64,000 nucleotides of DNA, taken from contig OZ252296.1 in NCBI GenBank assembly GCA_965250245.1, positions 1,302,001 to 1,366,000 on the forward strand. Direction: 5' to 3'. Origin of the DNA: JABDIP01 sp965250245 (lineage in GTDB: Bacteria; Pseudomonadota; Alphaproteobacteria; DSM-16000; Inquilinaceae). The notes below the pieces were generated by a model. That model searched no databases. It was not told where the DNA came from and was given only the letters and a program-made list of their open reading frames with translations. This document shows, piece after piece, positions 18,775 to 27,966 of this stretch (within the stretch, counting starts at the first letter, position 1; each line of letters begins with the position of its first letter). The position numbers and the translations under genes are program-made.

Positions 18775-20061
18775 TTGATGCGCTGCCAGCGCGCGCGCGG
18801 CCAATGCGATGGCATCGGCCGTCAGGGCGAGGTCGTCCTCGGTCAGCGCCAGCGAGATGTAGAACTTGCTGTCCGGCTTCAGCACGCCGTTCTCCCGCAG
18901 GACCCGGTTGAACACCTTCAGCTTGCCGGAATCGCCGGCGAAAACGCCGCGATAATCGGTGACAGGATCGGGCGTGAACACCACGTCGAACAGCACCGGA
19001 TCCCCGACCACCCGGTGATCGATGCCGGCCTCCGTCAGGTGCTCCGCCAGCGCCGCCATGACGGTCTCGCCGTTCCGGCGCAGGCGGTCATAGGCGTCCG
19101 GCCGGCGCAGGATCTCCATGGTCTTCAGGCCGGCCACCGAGGCCACCGGGTTCCCCGACAGGGTGCCGATCTGATAGGTGAAGCCCTCGGCGCCGACCCG
19201 CGCCTTGTCGAAATGCGCCATGATCTCCGATCGCCCGGCGATCGCGGCGAGCGGGAAGCCGCCGCCGATGATCTTGCCCAGCGTGCACAGGTCGGGCACG
19301 ACGCCGTATTTCTCCTGGGCGCCGCCATAGGCGAGGCGGAAGCCGGTCACCACCTCGTCGAAGATCAGCAGGATGCCGTGCTTCGCCGTCTCCTCGCGCA
19401 GCGCTTCCAGGAAACCCGGCTTCGGCGGGATCAGCCGTTGCAGCGGCTCGACGATCACCGCGGCGATCTCGTGCCCGTGCTCGGCCATGAGGCTGCTGGC
19501 GTAATCGACGTCGTTGAAGGGTGCGATCAGCATGTTGGCCCGCACGCTTTCCGGGATACCCGAGGAGTCGGGCACGGCGTTCGGAAAGGCCGCGAGCCGG
19601 GACGGCGCGAGGCTCATCAGCGCTTCCGACGACATGCCGTGATAGCCGCCCTCGAATTTGAGGATCCTGTCGCGGCCGGTATGGGCCCGGGCGAGCCGCA
19701 TGGCGTACATGTCCGCCTCGCCGCCGGTGGAGACGAAGCGCACCTGTTCCGCACAGGCCGCCGCGCGGCAGATCTCCTCCGCCAGCGCGATGCCCGACGC
19801 GTTGGTGGCGAAGAAGGTCAGCCCCCGGTCGAGCTGGTCCCGCACCACGTCCAGCACCTCCGGGTGGCCATGGCCGAGGATCATCGGGCCCGAGCCGATC
19901 AGGTAGTCGACATATTCGCGGCCATCCTCGTCCCGAACCCGGGCGCCGTGGCCCTCGCGGATGACGATCGAGGGATCGAAGTTGCCGAAGCCGCCGGCCG
20001 GCAGGACTGCCTGGGCCCGGGCGATCCAGTCGGCCTGGGTGGTGGTCGTGCCGTCCTTCAT
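18772..20061 (-). CDS. Class III PLP-dependent aminotransferase (glutamate-1-semialdehyde aminomutase-like)
   Basis: The 429-residue fold-type I PLP enzyme shows the HemL/omega-aminotransferase motifs: DYLIGSGPMILGHGHP, VRFVSTGGEADMYAMRLAR, YHGMSSEAL, LLIFDEVVTGFR (cofactor Asp) and TLGKIIGGGFPLAA (the Schiff-base Lys). It resembles glutamate-1-semialdehyde 2,1-aminomutase, but its position at the end of a catabolic operon argues for a catabolic aminotransferase rather than haem synthesis. GGAGGAAGGC directly precedes the ATG at 20061. The gap to the preceding enolase-family gene is 9 bases. The natural amino donor is unknown. Confidence 0.88.
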   Translation of the reverse strand: MKDGTTTTQADWIARAQAVLPAGGFGNFDPSIVIREGHGARVRDEDGREYVDYLIGSGPMILGHGHPEVLDVVRDQLDRGLTFFATNASGIALAEEICRAAACAEQVRFVSTGGEADMYAMRLARAHTGRDRILKFEGGYHGMSSEALMSLAPSRLAAFPNAVPDSSGIPESVRANMLIAPFNDVDYASSLMAEHGHEIAAVIVEPLQRLIPPKPGFLEALREETAKHGILLIFDEVVTGFRLAYGGAQEKYGVVPDLCTLGKIIGGGFPLAAIAGRSEIMAHFDKARVGAEGFTYQIGTLSGNPVASVAGLKTMEILRRPDAYDRLRRNGETVMAALAEHLTEAGIDHRVVGDPVLFDVVFTPDPVTDYRGVFAGDSGKLKVFNRVLRENGVLKPDSKFYISLALTEDDLALTADAIALAARALAAHQ

Positions 20062-20070
20062 GCCTTCCTC

Positions 20071-21174
20071 CTAGTCGAATACGGCCGCCGGCTCGCCGAG
20101 CACGGCCGGATCGGGTGCCACGCCGAGGCCCGGACCGCCGGGAACGGCGATCCGCCCCCCATCGCGGCTCGGCACCTTCGTGTCGAGACGGGGCGCCACG
20201 TAGCTTGACAGGTCGCAGACGTTCAGCACACCGCGCGGCGGTGTCGCGGCGCCCAGATGCAGGGACGCCGCCGTCACGATGTCGGACCCCCAGACGTCCT
20301 CGATGCACATCCGCGCACCGAGATGGTGGCAGAGGTCGCGGGCCCGGCGGGCGGCGCTGAGGCCGCCGAATTTGGACAGCTTTACCGCGACCGCGTCCAT
20401 GCAGCCAAGCCGCCCGGCTTCCAGCAGCGAGTCGGTGTCGTGGGCGACCTCGTCCAGCTTCATCGGCAGGCCGGTCGCGGCCCGCACGGCGGCGCACTCG
20501 GCCAGGGTCCGACACGGCTGCTCCAGCATGACGTCGAGGTCCGCGACGGCGCGGCCGACCCGGATCGCGTCGAGTCGCGAGGCGCCGCAATTCCAGTCGC
20601 CATAGACCAACGGCCCGTCGCCGACCGCCTCGCGGACCAGCCGCAGACGGGCCACGTCGGCCTGCCAGTCATCATCGGCCCCCAGCTTCGCCTGGAACTG
20701 GGTCATCCCCTGGGCCTGCGCCTCGCGAGCGATCCGCGCCATCTCGTCCGGCGCGACGCAGGTGATGGAATGGTAGAGCGGCAGGTCATCCGCCTGCCGG
20801 CCGCCGAGCAGCGCATGGAGCGGCAGCCCCGCCGCCTTGCCGGTCAGGTCCCACAGCGCGATGTCGATCGCGGATTTGGCATAGCGATGGCCCGCAAGCT
20901 GGGCGTCAAGCCGGTCCATCACCGCCTCGGGCCCGACCGGGTCGGCCCCGAGCATGACACCCGCCAACTCCTCGACGGCCGGAGCGACCCCGTGCGCATA
21001 GGCCGGCAGGTAATGCGGGATCGGGCAGATTTCGCCCCAGCCGTTGAGGCCCGTGTCCGTGTCCAGCCGCAGGATGACGGACTCGACCGTGTCGCAGGTC
21101 TTGCCGTCCGACATGTGATAGGCGGTGTGGCTGGTCAGCGGCAGGCGCCAGAGGGAAATCCGGACGATCCGCAT
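20071..21174 (-). CDS. Enolase-superfamily protein (mandelate racemase/muconate lactonizing type), paralogue 1
   Basis: This 367-residue enzyme has an N-terminal capping domain (1-125) and a TIM barrel. Visible catalytic elements are FQAKLGAD (second-strand Lys), EQPC and KLDEVAHD (metal-binding acidic residues), and VKLSKFGGLSAARRA (sixth-strand Lys). Overall it resembles hydroxyproline-betaine 2-epimerase / cis-3-hydroxy-L-proline dehydratase (HpbD/LHypD) sequences. It starts at ATG 21174, one base after the stop of paralogue 2, so the three paralogues are tightly coupled. The TIM-barrel metal ligand in YGDWNCG is Asp followed by Trp-Asn rather than the usual ADAN. Reaction (epimerisation or dehydration) is not predictable. 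Confidence 0.88.
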   Translation of the reverse strand: MRIVRISLWRLPLTSHTAYHMSDGKTCDTVESVILRLDTDTGLNGWGEICPIPHYLPAYAHGVAPAVEELAGVMLGADPVGPEAVMDRLDAQLAGHRYAKSAIDIALWDLTGKAAGLPLHALLGGRQADDLPLYHSITCVAPDEMARIAREAQAQGMTQFQAKLGADDDWQADVARLRLVREAVGDGPLVYGDWNCGASRLDAIRVGRAVADLDVMLEQPCRTLAECAAVRAATGLPMKLDEVAHDTDSLLEAGRLGCMDAVAVKLSKFGGLSAARRARDLCHHLGARMCIEDVWGSDIVTAASLHLGAATPPRGVLNVCDLSSYVAPRLDTKVPSRDGGRIAVPGGPGLGVAPDPAVLGEPAAVFD

Positions 21175-21175
21175 G

Positions 21176-22282
21176 TCAGCCCCCGTACCGCGCGACCGGA
21201 TCGCCGAGACTGCCCGGGTCCGGCGCGACGCCGAGCCCGGGTGCCGGCGGCGGCGTTGCAAAGCCATCCACGTTGCGCGCACCCTGGCCCGACACCGGGT
21301 CGACCGACAGGTGCTCCTGGCACAGCCAGCTCGCCAGGCGGTTGGGTTCCGGCGTCGACGCGGCCAGATGGATCGCCGCGGTGTCGGCGAGGGCGGAGCC
21401 GCCGGTGTCCTCGATATGCATCTGCCAGCCGATCTCGACTCCGAGATCGCGGATGCGGCGCGCCCTGGTCAGGCCGCCGGCGCGGTTCGGCTTGACTTTC
21501 ACGCCGGCGCAGGCATTGCGGCTCCAGGCCTCCAGGTGATCCTGGAAGTCGAGCAGGCACTCATCCAGCATGATCGGCTGGCGCACCGCCGCCGCGACCC
21601 GGGCGCACTGGTCCAGGGTCTCGCAGGGCTGCTCGACCCAACTGGTCGAGGCGACGCCATTGAGCACCTGCAGGGCGAGTCCCGGCGTCCAGGCGCGGTT
21701 CACGTCGAAGGTCACCTGCTCGTCGGCCTGCAGCTCGGACTCGATGGCCTCGATCCGCGCGATCTCCGCCTTCGCATCGGTGCCACCGATCTTGGCCGAG
21801 TGGGTCCGGTAGCCCTTCGCGCGGGCCTCACGGATCAGCGCGATCATCGCCTCGGGCGTGCCCGTGGAGATCGACGAATTGACCGGCACCGCCGCCTGCG
21901 TCCCGCCCAGCAGCCGCCACAGCGGCAGCCCGGCCGCCTGTCCCAGGATATCCCAGCAGGCGATGTCGAGCGGCGACTTCGCGTGGGCATGGCCCGGCAG
22001 GGCCGCATCCATGGTCCGGTTGATCGCGTCGAGCGCGCAGGGGTCCTGTCCGAGCAGGGCAGGTGCCAGGATGTCCAGCGCCGCCCGGATGCCGCCGCCA
22101 TGGGCGGGCAGGTAGGAATGGCCCCACGGGCATCCTTCCCCCCAGCCGGACAAACCCTCATCGGTTTCGATGCGCAGGACGGTCGAATCGAGTTCCTCGA
22201 ACTTCAGACGACCGCCGGAGAGCCAATAGGGTTTCGACAGCGGCAGGGCGACGGACCAGACGGTGATGCGCGAGATCCGCAT
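21176..22282 (-). CDS. Enolase-superfamily protein, paralogue 2 (divergent catalytic end)
   Basis: The 368-residue protein has the same two-domain architecture as its neighbours, with GWGEGCPWG, HSAKIGGTD, TFDVNRAW, EQPCETLDQC and MLDECLLD. At the sixth barrel strand, where the two flanking paralogues have SK or AK immediately before a residue and GGL, this copy has VKPNRAGGL, so Arg replaces the second general-base lysine. That predicts a different stereochemistry or reaction. It starts at ATG 22282, one base after the stop of paralogue 3. It may act on a related compound or another isomer in the same pathway (inference). Confidence 0.87.
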   Translation of the reverse strand: MRISRITVWSVALPLSKPYWLSGGRLKFEELDSTVLRIETDEGLSGWGEGCPWGHSYLPAHGGGIRAALDILAPALLGQDPCALDAINRTMDAALPGHAHAKSPLDIACWDILGQAAGLPLWRLLGGTQAAVPVNSSISTGTPEAMIALIREARAKGYRTHSAKIGGTDAKAEIARIEAIESELQADEQVTFDVNRAWTPGLALQVLNGVASTSWVEQPCETLDQCARVAAAVRQPIMLDECLLDFQDHLEAWSRNACAGVKVKPNRAGGLTRARRIRDLGVEIGWQMHIEDTGGSALADTAAIHLAASTPEPNRLASWLCQEHLSVDPVSGQGARNVDGFATPPPAPGLGVAPDPGSLGDPVARYGG

Positions 22283-22283
22283 C

Positions 22284-23390
22284 TCAGCCGCCATAGACCG
22301 CGACCGGATCGCCAAGGCTGTCGAAGTCCGGCTCGACGCCCAGGCCGGGCGCATCCGACGCGAACAGTTTGCCATTCGCCGTCTCCGGCGCGGGCCGGCC
22401 CGTCGAACGGGTGTTGTAATTGTGCAGGTCGGTGGTGTTGACCAGCATCTCGGCGGGCGTCGAGGCGGCGAAATGGGCCAGGGTCGCGGTGCAGATCTCG
22501 CCGCCCCAGCCATCCTCGGCCACCACCGGGATACGGTTGTCGACCAGATAGTCGCGCATCCGACGGGCCTTGGAGAGGCCGCCCTGCTTGGCCAGCTTCA
22601 GGCAGACGATCTCCGCCCCATTGTCCTCGACCACCCGGTGCGCCATGCGCATGTCGGTGATGCACTCGTCCAGCTTCATCGGCAGGTCGGTGCGGCGACG
22701 GACCTGCTGGCATTCCTCGTAAGAGCGGCAGGGCTGCTCGAAGACGTAGTCGAGGTCCCGGGTCGCGCGGGCCACCCGCAGCGCATCGTCCACCCGCCAG
22801 CCCTGGTTGGCGTCGGCGAATGCCATCTCGCCGGGGCGAAGCTGGGGCACGGTCTCGCGGATGCGCTCGATGTCGCCGGCCCAGTCCGCGCCGACCTTGA
22901 TCTGGAAGTGCCGGTAGCCGGCGGCGCGATGGGCGTCCATCTCGCGGCGCATCTCCTCCGGCGGCTTCTGGGGCGCGACCCGGTACATCGGCGCGCCGTC
23001 GGTCAGCTTGCCGCCCAGCAGCATCCACAGCGGCTGGCCGGTCGCCTTGCCCAGGATGTCCCAGCACGCCGCGTCGAATGGCGCCTTGGCGTAGCCATGG
23101 CCGCACAGGGTCGCATCCATGACGCCCTCGATGCGGCCGACCTGGCGCGCATCCTCACCCAGCAGGGCGGGCGCCAGCAGGCGGGCGGCGGCCTCGGTGC
23201 CTTCCGAATGCGCCTCCATATAGGCGTCACCGCAGGGGCAGAACTCGCCGCAGCCCGAAATCCCGGCATCGGTGTCGATGACGACGATTGTCGTTCGGCC
23301 GGTCGTGATCACATTGCCCGCGCCCCACCGGTACTCGCCGCCGACATAGGGCAGGTCGGTCCGGTAGACCGCGATGCGCGTGATCTTCAC
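22284..23390 (-). CDS. Enolase-superfamily protein, paralogue 3
   Basis: The 368-residue mandelate racemase/muconate lactonizing family member has GCGEFCPCGDAYMEAH, FQIKVGADW (catalytic Lys), FADANQGW, EQPCRSYEEC, KLDECITD and LKLAKQGGLSKARRM (second Lys). Both general bases and the Asp-Glu-Asp metal set look intact. It is most like HpbD/cis-3-hydroxyproline dehydratase-type sequences. The start is GTG at 23388-23390, which overlaps the stop of the dehydrogenase gene as GTGA. It is the first and most canonical of three tandem paralogues and probably the ancestral activity of this operon. Confidence 0.88.
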   Translation of the reverse strand: MKITRIAVYRTDLPYVGGEYRWGAGNVITTGRTTIVVIDTDAGISGCGEFCPCGDAYMEAHSEGTEAAARLLAPALLGEDARQVGRIEGVMDATLCGHGYAKAPFDAACWDILGKATGQPLWMLLGGKLTDGAPMYRVAPQKPPEEMRREMDAHRAAGYRHFQIKVGADWAGDIERIRETVPQLRPGEMAFADANQGWRVDDALRVARATRDLDYVFEQPCRSYEECQQVRRRTDLPMKLDECITDMRMAHRVVEDNGAEIVCLKLAKQGGLSKARRMRDYLVDNRIPVVAEDGWGGEICTATLAHFAASTPAEMLVNTTDLHNYNTRSTGRPAPETANGKLFASDAPGLGVEPDFDSLGDPVAVYGG

Positions 23391-24505
23391 GCGCTGGCCT
23401 CCATGGTCACGACGAAGTTGCCGACATGGCGCTTGTCGATGAACGCCTGCTGCGCGTCGCGCAGCTCCGCCAGCGGCCAGCTTCCGGCCAGCAAGGGGCG
23501 GATTTCGCCACGCTCGATATAGCCGACCAGATCGGCGAAGGTGCCGGGCGACACCACGGTCGCGCCGGTGAAGGTGAGGTCGTGCAGGTAGAGCGTCCTC
23601 AAATCGAGCGGCACGATCGGTCCGGCGATGGCGCCGGAGACCGTGTAGCGGCCGCCTCGCGCCAGCGCGTCGATCAGGCTGGGCCAGGCGTCGCCGCCCA
23701 CCACATCGGCGACAACCGTCACAGTCTCGCTGCCGATGGCGTCTCGCAGCGCCGCCTTCAAATCATCGGGCGCGCGCGGCAGGACCGCGTCGGCGCCGAT
23801 CGCGGCGACCGCGTCCCGCTTGCTCTCGCTGGCCATGGCGATGGCGGTGGCGCCGCGCCGACGCACAAGCTGGATCAGAGCCGAGCCGACGCCGCCCGAG
23901 GCGCCCGGGATCAGCACCGCGTCGCCCGAGCCGACCTCGGCCCGGTTCAGCATGTTCTCGGCGGTCACGTAGGACGTGGCGAATGTGGCGAGCTCCGCGT
24001 CGCTGAGCCCGGACTTGATCGGGTGGACCTGGCGTTGGTCGGCCTTGGCGTATTCGGCGAATCCGCCATCGCTTTCGCTGCCGAAGTAGCGGCACTTCTG
24101 GAGATTGAGCGGATCGTTCCAGTCCCGCTGCCAGACATCGACCAGCACGCGGCGGCCGACCAGTGCGCGCTCGACCCGCTCACCGACCGCGACGACCGTG
24201 CCGCAGACATCCGCGCCCTGGATGCGCGGGAAGGTGATCGGCGACCCGCCCCAGGCGGCGTCGTCATCGGCCGCCGTCTCCTGGGCCCCGCCGGTCGTCG
24301 CCCCGGTGACGCCCTTCGAGTACCAGCCCGTGCGCGTATTAACGTCGGTATTGTTGAGCCCGCAGGCATGCACCCGGATCAGAACCTCGCCCGGCCCGGG
24401 CTGGGGCGTCGGCCAGTCGGTGCGGTACTCCAGCTTCTCCAGGCCGCCATGGCCGGTCAGGACCACGGCGCGCATGGTCGGTGGAATGGCGATGTCTTCG
24501 GTCAT
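23387..24505 (-). CDS. Medium-chain zinc-type alcohol dehydrogenase / quinone oxidoreductase-like protein
   Basis: The 372-residue MDR-superfamily protein has an N-terminal GroES-like domain (PGPGEVLIRVHACGLNNTDV, GADVCGTVVAVGERV) and a Rossmann domain (VLIPGASGGVGSALIQL). It is NAD(P)H-dependent by family. The catalytic zinc Cys of classical alcohol dehydrogenases is Asn-Asn here (GLNNTD), as in quinone oxidoreductases, so a zinc-free reductase or dehydrogenase is likely. Its start overlaps the FAD/GcvT gene stop (ATGA), and its stop overlaps the next gene start (GTGA). In the pathway it would oxidise or reduce a carbonyl intermediate; the substrate is unknown. Confidence 0.88.
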   Translation of the reverse strand: MTEDIAIPPTMRAVVLTGHGGLEKLEYRTDWPTPQPGPGEVLIRVHACGLNNTDVNTRTGWYSKGVTGATTGGAQETAADDDAAWGGSPITFPRIQGADVCGTVVAVGERVERALVGRRVLVDVWQRDWNDPLNLQKCRYFGSESDGGFAEYAKADQRQVHPIKSGLSDAELATFATSYVTAENMLNRAEVGSGDAVLIPGASGGVGSALIQLVRRRGATAIAMASESKRDAVAAIGADAVLPRAPDDLKAALRDAIGSETVTVVADVVGGDAWPSLIDALARGGRYTVSGAIAGPIVPLDLRTLYLHDLTFTGATVVSPGTFADLVGYIERGEIRPLLAGSWPLAELRDAQQAFIDKRHVGNFVVTMEASA

Positions 24506-27012
24506 GCAGCGGAGCTCTTGCGTAATGTGTCGGTGCGCGGCAACAGGCTCTCGGGATCATAGGCCGGTTCGCCGAGCACGACAGCGGCACGCGGTTTCCC
24601 CATGATGACGACGTCAACCGCCGTTCCGGGCTCGGCCGCCTCTGGCTTCACGTAGGCGAAGGCCAGGATCTTGCCGACGGTGTGGCCGTAGGCCATCGAG
24701 CTGGTCGATCCGACAGGTACGCCGTCCATCAGCACCGCCTCGCCGCCATGGCCGTCGCTGTCGCCGTCCGGCTCGATGGCGAGATAGACGCAATGCCACG
24801 GACGCACGCCGTCGAGGCTTGTCTGTGTGGCCTCCCGGCCGAGGAAGTTGCCCTTGTCCAGCTTGACGAAGCGCATGACGTCGGCCTCCGGCAGGGTGAC
24901 CTCGTTGGTCAGCTCGCCGGCCCCCTTGAAGCCCTTTTCCATGCGCATGGCGTTCATCGCGAAGGAGCCGTAATCGGCGATCCCGAAGGACTCGCCGGCC
25001 GACCACAGCGCGTCGTAGACCGCCGGCATCGAGTCGCGCGGCCCGTGAATCTCCCAGCCGAGCTCGCCGGCATAGGACAGGCGCAGCGCCCACATGGCCC
25101 GGCCGGCGATGGTGATCTCGCGCGCCGTCAGCCAGCGGAACCCGGCATTGTCGAGCGGCGCATCCGTGGTCGCCGCCAGCACCTCGCGCGACCGCGGCCC
25201 CTGCAGGGCGATCGCCGCCCAGTCTTCGGAGAGGTTGCGGACCGTGACCGTCTCATCGGCCCAGTTCTGATCGTGATGGTCCAGCAGCCTCTGCTCGAAG
25301 AAGGCGGCGCAGGCGAGGTAGAAGCGGTCCTCGGCCAGGCGCGCCACCGTCGTTTCGAACTCGATGCGGCCGCGGCGGTTCAGCATGTGGGTGAGGGCGA
25401 TGCCGCCGACCCGCCTAGGCAACCGGTTGGCCACAAGCCGGTCGAGGAAGGCCACCGCATCCGGGCCGGAAACCTCCACCTTGGTGAAGGCGGTGATGTC
25501 CATGATCCCGACCCGCTGGCGCACCGCGGCGACCTCGGCGGCGACGATGTCGTGCACCGCGTTGCGGCGGAAGGAGTACTGGTCCTCCTGTGGCACGCCG
25601 TCCCGCGCGAACCAGCGCGGGCGTTCGTGGCCGTAGACTTCCTCGAACACCGCGCCCTTGGCCTTCAGGCGCTCATAGAGCGGACTCGGCTTGATCGGCC
25701 GGCCGGCCAGGCGGTTGAAGTGGGGGAAGGGGATCTCGTGGCGCAGGCAGTAATCCTCCTTCGCCTTGGTGACCTGCCAGTCCTTGGTCGCGTAAACGCC
25801 GAAGCGGCGCGGATCGAACTCGCGCATGGATATGTCGGCCGCGCCATGCACCATCCAGCGCGCAAGTTCCCGGGTCAGCCCCGGCCCCCAGCCGATGCCG
25901 ATCTGGGTGCCGCAGCAACACCAGTAATTGGGCGCACCGGGCGCCGGGCCGATCAGCGGATTGCCGTCCGGCGGATGCGAGATGGCGCCATGCACGGCGC
26001 GGCGCAGGCCCCGTTCGGCGAGCACCGGCATGCGCTCCATGGCCGCTTCAAGCCACGGCATGACCCGGTCGTAGTCGGGCTCGAACAGCTCGTTCTCCGC
26101 CTCCCAGGGGCAATGGTCGACCCAGACCGCGTTCGGGTTCTCCTTCTCATAGATGCCGATCAGCCCGGCCTTCTGCTCCATGCGGACATAGCCGGAGACC
26201 TTGCGGTCGTCGCGGATCACCGGGAGTTCCCGGTCGAGGGCGGCGAATTCCGGCACCGGGTCGGTGACGAAATAGTGGTGGGTCATGGAGGTCATGGGCA
26301 GTTGCAGCCCGCTCCACTCGCCCATCTGGCGGGCATAGGTGCCGCCGGCATTGACCACATGCTCGCAGGTGATGGCGCCGTGTTCGGTTTCGACCCGCCA
26401 TTCGCCGCTCGGCAGGCGGGTGATGTTTGTGGCGCGGCAGCGGCGGATGATCCGCGCGCCCTGCGCCCGCGCCCCGGCGGCGAAAGCCTGGGTCACGCCG
26501 GACGGGTCGACATGGCCGTCCTCCGGCGTGTGCAGGGCGCCCAGCACGCCATCAAGAGCGTAGAAGGGGTGGAGGTCGCCGATCCGCTCCGGGCCGACCA
26601 GCTCCATCGGGAAGCCCAGGGCCGTGCCCACGCTCAGCGTGTGGCGCAGCCAGTCCACCTCGTCCTCGGTATAGGCCAGGCGGAAGGAGCCGCAGCCATG
26701 CCAGGTCACCGATTGGCCGGTCTCCGCCTCCAGCTTTCCGGCATAGAGATCGATGCCGTAGCCGACGCAACGGCCAAGACCGAAGCTGGATGTCGAATGG
26801 GTGATCTGGCCGGCGGCATGCCAGGTCGAGCCGGAGGTCAGCTCCGCCTTCTCCAGCAGCACGATATCGCGCCAGCCCTCATGGGCCAGATGGTAGGCGA
26901 GGCCGCAGCCCATGATGCCGCCGCCGACAATGACCACCCGCGCCGTTGACGGCAGGTCCGTGGAAGGCTCCGATGACACGGGCGGTACTCCGTCGCGCGT
27001 TGAGATTGCCAT
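24502..27012 (-). CDS. FAD-dependent demethylating dehydrogenase with GcvT domain (dimethylglycine/sarcosine dehydrogenase family)
   Basis: The 836-residue two-part enzyme has an N-terminal DAO-type FAD domain with VVIVGGGIMGCGLAY (dinucleotide fold, 26-40) and TSGSTWHAAGQ, whose H65 is the family's covalent-FAD histidine. The C-terminal half (about 440-836) is a GcvT-type tetrahydrofolate domain, with FTKVEVSGPDAVAFLDRL and AGELGWEIHGP. Relatives oxidatively demethylate N-methyl amino acids and capture formaldehyde as methylene-THF. It heads a six-gene minus operon and is divergent from the RpiR regulator across a palindrome only 14 bases upstream of its ATG, so it is probably directly controlled. 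It is the likely second N-demethylation step after the Rieske enzyme. Confidence 0.92.
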   Translation of the reverse strand: MAISTRDGVPPVSSEPSTDLPSTARVVIVGGGIMGCGLAYHLAHEGWRDIVLLEKAELTSGSTWHAAGQITHSTSSFGLGRCVGYGIDLYAGKLEAETGQSVTWHGCGSFRLAYTEDEVDWLRHTLSVGTALGFPMELVGPERIGDLHPFYALDGVLGALHTPEDGHVDPSGVTQAFAAGARAQGARIIRRCRATNITRLPSGEWRVETEHGAITCEHVVNAGGTYARQMGEWSGLQLPMTSMTHHYFVTDPVPEFAALDRELPVIRDDRKVSGYVRMEQKAGLIGIYEKENPNAVWVDHCPWEAENELFEPDYDRVMPWLEAAMERMPVLAERGLRRAVHGAISHPPDGNPLIGPAPGAPNYWCCCGTQIGIGWGPGLTRELARWMVHGAADISMREFDPRRFGVYATKDWQVTKAKEDYCLRHEIPFPHFNRLAGRPIKPSPLYERLKAKGAVFEEVYGHERPRWFARDGVPQEDQYSFRRNAVHDIVAAEVAAVRQRVGIMDITAFTKVEVSGPDAVAFLDRLVANRLPRRVGGIALTHMLNRRGRIEFETTVARLAEDRFYLACAAFFEQRLLDHHDQNWADETVTVRNLSEDWAAIALQGPRSREVLAATTDAPLDNAGFRWLTAREITIAGRAMWALRLSYAGELGWEIHGPRDSMPAVYDALWSAGESFGIADYGSFAMNAMRMEKGFKGAGELTNEVTLPEADVMRFVKLDKGNFLGREATQTSLDGVRPWHCVYLAIEPDGDSDGHGGEAVLMDGVPVGSTSSMAYGHTVGKILAFAYVKPEAAEPGTAVDVVIMGKPRAAVVLGEPAYDPESLLPRTDTLRKSSAA

Positions 27013-27025
27013 GGACAGGGTAAGT

Positions 27026-27037
27026 GTACATTTGTAC
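27026..27037. promoter_or_regulatory. Palindromic operator between the two arms of the betaine-type island
   Basis: GTACA-TT-TGTAC at 27026-27037 is a perfect 5-bp inverted repeat in the 45-base gap between the divergent FAD/GcvT gene and the RpiR regulator. A third TGTAC half-site recurs at 27062-27066 inside the regulator start. The position is ideal for RpiR autoregulation and control of both operons. Binding is inferred from position. Confidence 0.6.
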
Positions 27038-27057
27038 GATCGTCAATCGTGAATAGC

Positions 27058-27966
27058 ATGAATGTACCATATGGCGAGTCCGCCTCGCCGCGAACGGTGC
27101 TCGAGGCGCTGTCGGCGGAGCTCGACCGGCTGACGCCGGAGACGCGCAAGGCCGCCGCCTATGTGCTGGAGAACCCCAACGATGTCGGGGTCTCGTCCAT
27201 CCGCGAGATCGCCGATGCGGCGGATGTGAAGCCGAACACCTTCGTGCGCATGGCGCGCAGCGTCGGCTTCGAGGGCTATGACGATTTCCGCGCCCCGTTC
27301 CGCGAGGAGATCCGCAACGGGCGGCCGAGCTTTCCCGACCGCGCACGCTGGCTGCAATCGCTGGCCAAGGGCGGTGCGCTGGGCAGCCTCTATGCCGACA
27401 TGGCGGCAAGCGCCATCGCCGGTATCGAGCAGAGCTTCGCGGCGACCGATGCGGGGCGGGTGAAGGCGGCCGCCGACGCCATCGTGGCGGCGCGGCAGAC
27501 CTATGTGCTGGGCGTCGGCGTCAACCACACCCTGGCGCGGAACTTCGTCTATGTCGCCGGCATGGCGGTCGACGGCATGCAGGCGATTCCGCGCGACGGC
27601 GGCACGGCGATCGACGATCTGGCACGCGCGGAGGCCGGCGACGTGCTGCTGGCGATGACCTTCAAGCCCTATCGCTCCGAGGTGGTCGAGGCGGTGGCCG
27701 CAGCCCGCGAACAGGGCCTGACGATCATCGGCATCTCCGACAGCCCGGCCTCGCCACTGATCACCGGCGGTGACCACGGCTTCGTCGTGCAGACCGATAC
27801 GCCGCAATTCTTCCCCTCGACGGTGGCTGTGCTGGCGCTGCTGGAGACGCTGATCGCCTTCGTCGTGGCCGATGCCGACCCGGCAGTGATCGCCCGCATC
27901 GAGCGGCTGCACACCCGCCGCCATGCCCTGGGCATCTATCAGGAAAACCCGCGGGGCCGGCCATGA
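27058..27966 (+). CDS. RpiR/MurR-family transcriptional regulator (HTH + SIS)
   Basis: The 302-residue regulator has an N-terminal HTH_6 domain (about 10-85: TRKAAAYVLENPNDVGVSSIREIADAAD shortened here to SIREIADAADVKPNTFVRMA) and a C-terminal SIS phosphosugar-type domain (about 120-260: TYVLGVGVNHTLARNF, LLAMTFKPYRSEVVEAV). It binds the palindrome just upstream, by inference. The start is either ATG 27058 or the in-frame GTG 27049; neither has a clear ribosome site. Its stop overlaps the Rieske gene ATG by 4 bases, so regulator and oxygenase are translationally coupled. RpiR proteins next to amino-acid-betaine genes are unusual but known. The effector is unknown. Confidence 0.92.
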   Translation: MNVPYGESASPRTVLEALSAELDRLTPETRKAAAYVLENPNDVGVSSIREIADAADVKPNTFVRMARSVGFEGYDDFRAPFREEIRNGRPSFPDRARWLQSLAKGGALGSLYADMAASAIAGIEQSFAATDAGRVKAAADAIVAARQTYVLGVGVNHTLARNFVYVAGMAVDGMQAIPRDGGTAIDDLARAEAGDVLLAMTFKPYRSEVVEAVAAAREQGLTIIGISDSPASPLITGGDHGFVVQTDTPQFFPSTVAVLALLETLIAFVVADADPAVIARIERLHTRRHALGIYQENPRGRP

